This document shows, in pieces, positions 5,971-7,430 of a stretch of 7,430 nt of DNA (positions are counted from its first letter, which is position 1; every line of letters starts with the position of its first letter). The translations under genes were made by a program, and so were the position numbers. The stretch comes from Solobacterium sp. UBA636 (GTDB taxonomy: Bacteria > Bacillota_I > Bacilli_A > Erysipelotrichales > Erysipelotrichaceae): contig DBOW01000014.1 in assembly GCA_002299675.1 (NCBI GenBank), positions 1 through 7,430 on the forward strand. Reading direction: 5' to 3'. Under the pieces are notes generated by a model. It worked only from the letters and a program-made list of their open reading frames with translations. It did not search any database and was not told where the DNA came from.

Positions 5971-7276
5971 TTATTTTGAACTTAAAGAAGATATCTGTCG
6001 TAAAAATGATGCCATATCCCCTCGCCTTTATGCCGAATATGGTGTAAAAAGAGGTTTAAGAGATGAAAATGGTACTGGTGTTCTGGCTGGTTTAACCAAT
6101 ATATCCAAAATCACTTCTTTTGAATTTATAGATGGAGTAAAAACACCAGCTGATGGAAAGCTGTGGTATAGAGGATATAGAGTTGAAGACTTATTAAACT
6201 CACTGGGTGAAGATGAGCTTGGCTATGAAAAAATAGCTTATCTTTTATTAATGGGTGAAATGCCAGATGAAAAAGAAGCAGCTGATTTCTTTAAACTGGT
6301 AGGAAGTTCACGTACCCTTCCTTCCAACTTTACAAGAGATGTCATTATGAAGGCTCCAAGCAAAGACATCATGAACTCTATGACCCGTTCTATTTTAACT
6401 CTGGCTTCCTATGATGATAAAGCGATGGATACCTCAGTATCCAATTCATTAAGGCAGTGTATTCAGTTAATAGCTGACTTCCCGCTTCTGGCGGTCTATG
6501 GCTATCATGCCTATAACTATTATGATAATCTGGATTCGATGTTTATTCATCGACCTGATCCAAACTTATCAACAGCCGAAAATATACTATTGATGTTAAG
6601 ACCGGACAGACAGTATACCAAGACAGAGGCCAAGGTATTAGATACGGCATTAATACTGCATATGGAGCATGGTGGCGGCAATAATTCTACCTTTACCACC
6701 AGAGTTATTACCTCAGCCGGTTCTGATACCTACTCTACTATTGCGGCTGCCATGTCTTCACTTAAGGGGCCAAAACATGGTGGTGCCAATATCAAGGTAA
6801 TGGAAATGATGGATGACATCCGTAAACATGTAGATAATTATGAAAATGAAGAAGAACTCTCTGATTATCTTTCTAAGATAATCAATAAAGAAGCCTTTGA
6901 CAAAAAAGGCTTAGTATATGGTATGGGTCATGCCGTCTATTCCCTTTCTGACCCTAGAGAAAGAGTCTTTAAATCCTATGTAGAGAAACTGGCTCATGAA
7001 AAAGGCAGAGAAAAAGACCTGATACTTTATCAGAATGTTGAAAAACTGGCACCTGAACTTATTGCGAAGTACAGACATATCTATAAGGGCGTAAGTCCAA
7101 ATGTTGATTTCTACAGTGGTTTTGTCTATGATATGCTGGGTATTCCACAGGAGCTTTATACCGCTATGTTTGCGATTGCCAGAATTGTTGGCTGGTCAGC
7201 TCACAGAATTGAGGAGCTTATCTGTACTGATAAGATTATCCGTCCTGCCTATATGTCGGTTATGGAGGAAAGATAG
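5963..7276 (+). CDS. gltA: Citrate synthase (Si-type, clostridial form)
   Basis: A 437-residue citrate synthase condensing acetyl-CoA and oxaloacetate to citrate in the cytosol; in anaerobes it usually feeds 2-oxoglutarate/glutamate synthesis. Motifs: GKLWYRGYRVEDLL (65-78), HMEHGGGNNSTFTTRV (233-248; substrate-binding-type H236), LKGPKHGGAN (267-276; catalytic-type H272), YGMGHAVYSLSDPR (319-332; H323, R332), NVDFYSG (380-386; catalytic-type D382), GWSAHRIEE (410-418), and a late Arg in IIRPAYMS (425-432). Both active-site His and the Asp are present, so it should be active. A 2-methylcitrate synthase cannot be fully excluded, but no prp genes are seen. The ATG lies within the end of the second MarR-like gene (ATGAGTAA overlap) after GAGG at 5950-5953, so it is translationally coupled and under the same promoter. 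A terminator includes its stop codon. The symbol gltA is by analogy. Confidence 0.94.
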   Translation: MSNYFELKEDICRKNDAISPRLYAEYGVKRGLRDENGTGVLAGLTNISKITSFEFIDGVKTPADGKLWYRGYRVEDLLNSLGEDELGYEKIAYLLLMGEMPDEKEAADFFKLVGSSRTLPSNFTRDVIMKAPSKDIMNSMTRSILTLASYDDKAMDTSVSNSLRQCIQLIADFPLLAVYGYHAYNYYDNLDSMFIHRPDPNLSTAENILLMLRPDRQYTKTEAKVLDTALILHMEHGGGNNSTFTTRVITSAGSDTYSTIAAAMSSLKGPKHGGANIKVMEMMDDIRKHVDNYENEEELSDYLSKIINKEAFDKKGLVYGMGHAVYSLSDPRERVFKSYVEKLAHEKGREKDLILYQNVEKLAPELIAKYRHIYKGVSPNVDFYSGFVYDMLGIPQELYTAMFAIARIVGWSAHRIEELICTDKIIRPAYMSVMEER

Positions 7277-7297
7277 TTAACACTATCTTTCTTTTTT
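7267..7297 (+). terminator. Intrinsic terminator overlapping the citrate synthase stop codon
   Basis: GAAAGATAG (7268-7276) pairs perfectly with CTATCTTTC (7283-7291) across a TTAACA loop, followed by six T (7292-7297). The left arm is the last two codons plus the TAG stop of citrate synthase, so a terminating ribosome would cover the stem. It ends the marR-marR-citrate synthase operon. Confidence 0.85.
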
Positions 7298-7342
7298 AAG
7301 ATATCAGCAAGAAACAGCTTATCTAAACCTTACAAATTACGG

Positions 7343-7409
7343 TAAAATAAAGATGCCTCAAAAGAGGACAGGTAGGCAAGCGTCATCTTGCCCATGTGGC
7401 TAACATGTT
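7343..7409 (+). other. Possible leader or small structured RNA, unidentified
   Basis: Downstream of the terminator there is no coding frame of note. A -10-like TAAAAT (7343-7348) precedes a stretch richer in G and C with hairpins CCTC-AAAA-GAGG (7356-7367) and GGCAAG-CGTCAT-CTTGCC (7375-7392), then CATG...CATG (7393-7407). An alternative helix AAGATG (7350-7355) with CATCTT (7384-7389) would exclude the second hairpin. I do not recognise a known riboswitch or RNA family; the region may be the start of a leader for a gene beyond the window. Short helices like these can be coincidental. Confidence 0.25.
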
Positions 7410-7430
7410 AATCTGAGAAAAATGCAGTTA

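Noticed and set aside
7413..7418. CTGAGA as a possible TPP riboswitch core
   Set aside because: The other invariant TPP segments are absent upstream and the window ends 12 bases later; a six-base match is not evidence.

Overview
The window looks like a chromosomal segment of a low-GC, probably anaerobic and host- or rumen-associated Bacillota (Clostridia/Lachnospiraceae-like). Reasons: AT-rich intergenic DNA, strong Shine-Dalgarno sites (AGGTG, AAGGAG, AAGGGGA), intrinsic terminators with U-tracts, the tail of a pyruvate phosphate dikinase, a short-form CstA, a clostridial-style citrate synthase, and a member of the 'predicted AAA-ATPase' family that is abundant in gut and rumen bacteria. The taxonomic call is inference; there is no rRNA or tRNA in the window.

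Layout. Bases 1-75 (+) are the last 24 codons of ppdK, closed by a strong terminator at 88-115. Bases 221-3466 are an accessory-looking block, visibly more AT-rich than the flanks. It holds a short, apparently nuclease-less AAA-ATPase-like gene (221-1432, -) and, divergently across a 200-bp AT-rich gap, a two-gene operon of an AAA15 ATPase (RloA/AbiLi-like, 1635-2861, +) and an RloB/AbiLii family Toprim-like protein (2849-3466, +), overlapping by 13 nt. This pair matches the architecture of AbiL (RloAB) abortive-infection anti-phage systems. Convergent to it is cstA (3542-4957, -), a polytopic pyruvate/peptide-type transporter.

Divergent from cstA is a tightly packed operon (5089-7276, +): two different MarR-type winged-helix regulators and a citrate synthase whose start overlaps the second regulator's stop. 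It ends in a terminator whose stem includes the citrate synthase stop codon. The cstA/marR gap has an extended -10 promoter followed at the predicted +1 by a perfect inverted repeat, AGTTCA-TTTT-TGAACT, plus further GTTCA half-sites, one of them over the proposed cstA -35. Bases 7298-7430 carry no gene but show small hairpins that may belong to a leader or small RNA cut by the window edge.

How the parts may work together (inference): ppdK, cstA and citrate synthase all sit around pyruvate/acetyl-CoA, and the MarR pair probably autoregulates its operon and may co-control cstA. The 221-3466 block looks like defence cargo placed between ppdK and cstA. The parts most worth following up are the RloAB-like pair with its divergent, motif-deviant ATPase neighbour, and the tandem MarR pair coupled to citrate synthase. 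No complete novel system is proven from sequence alone.
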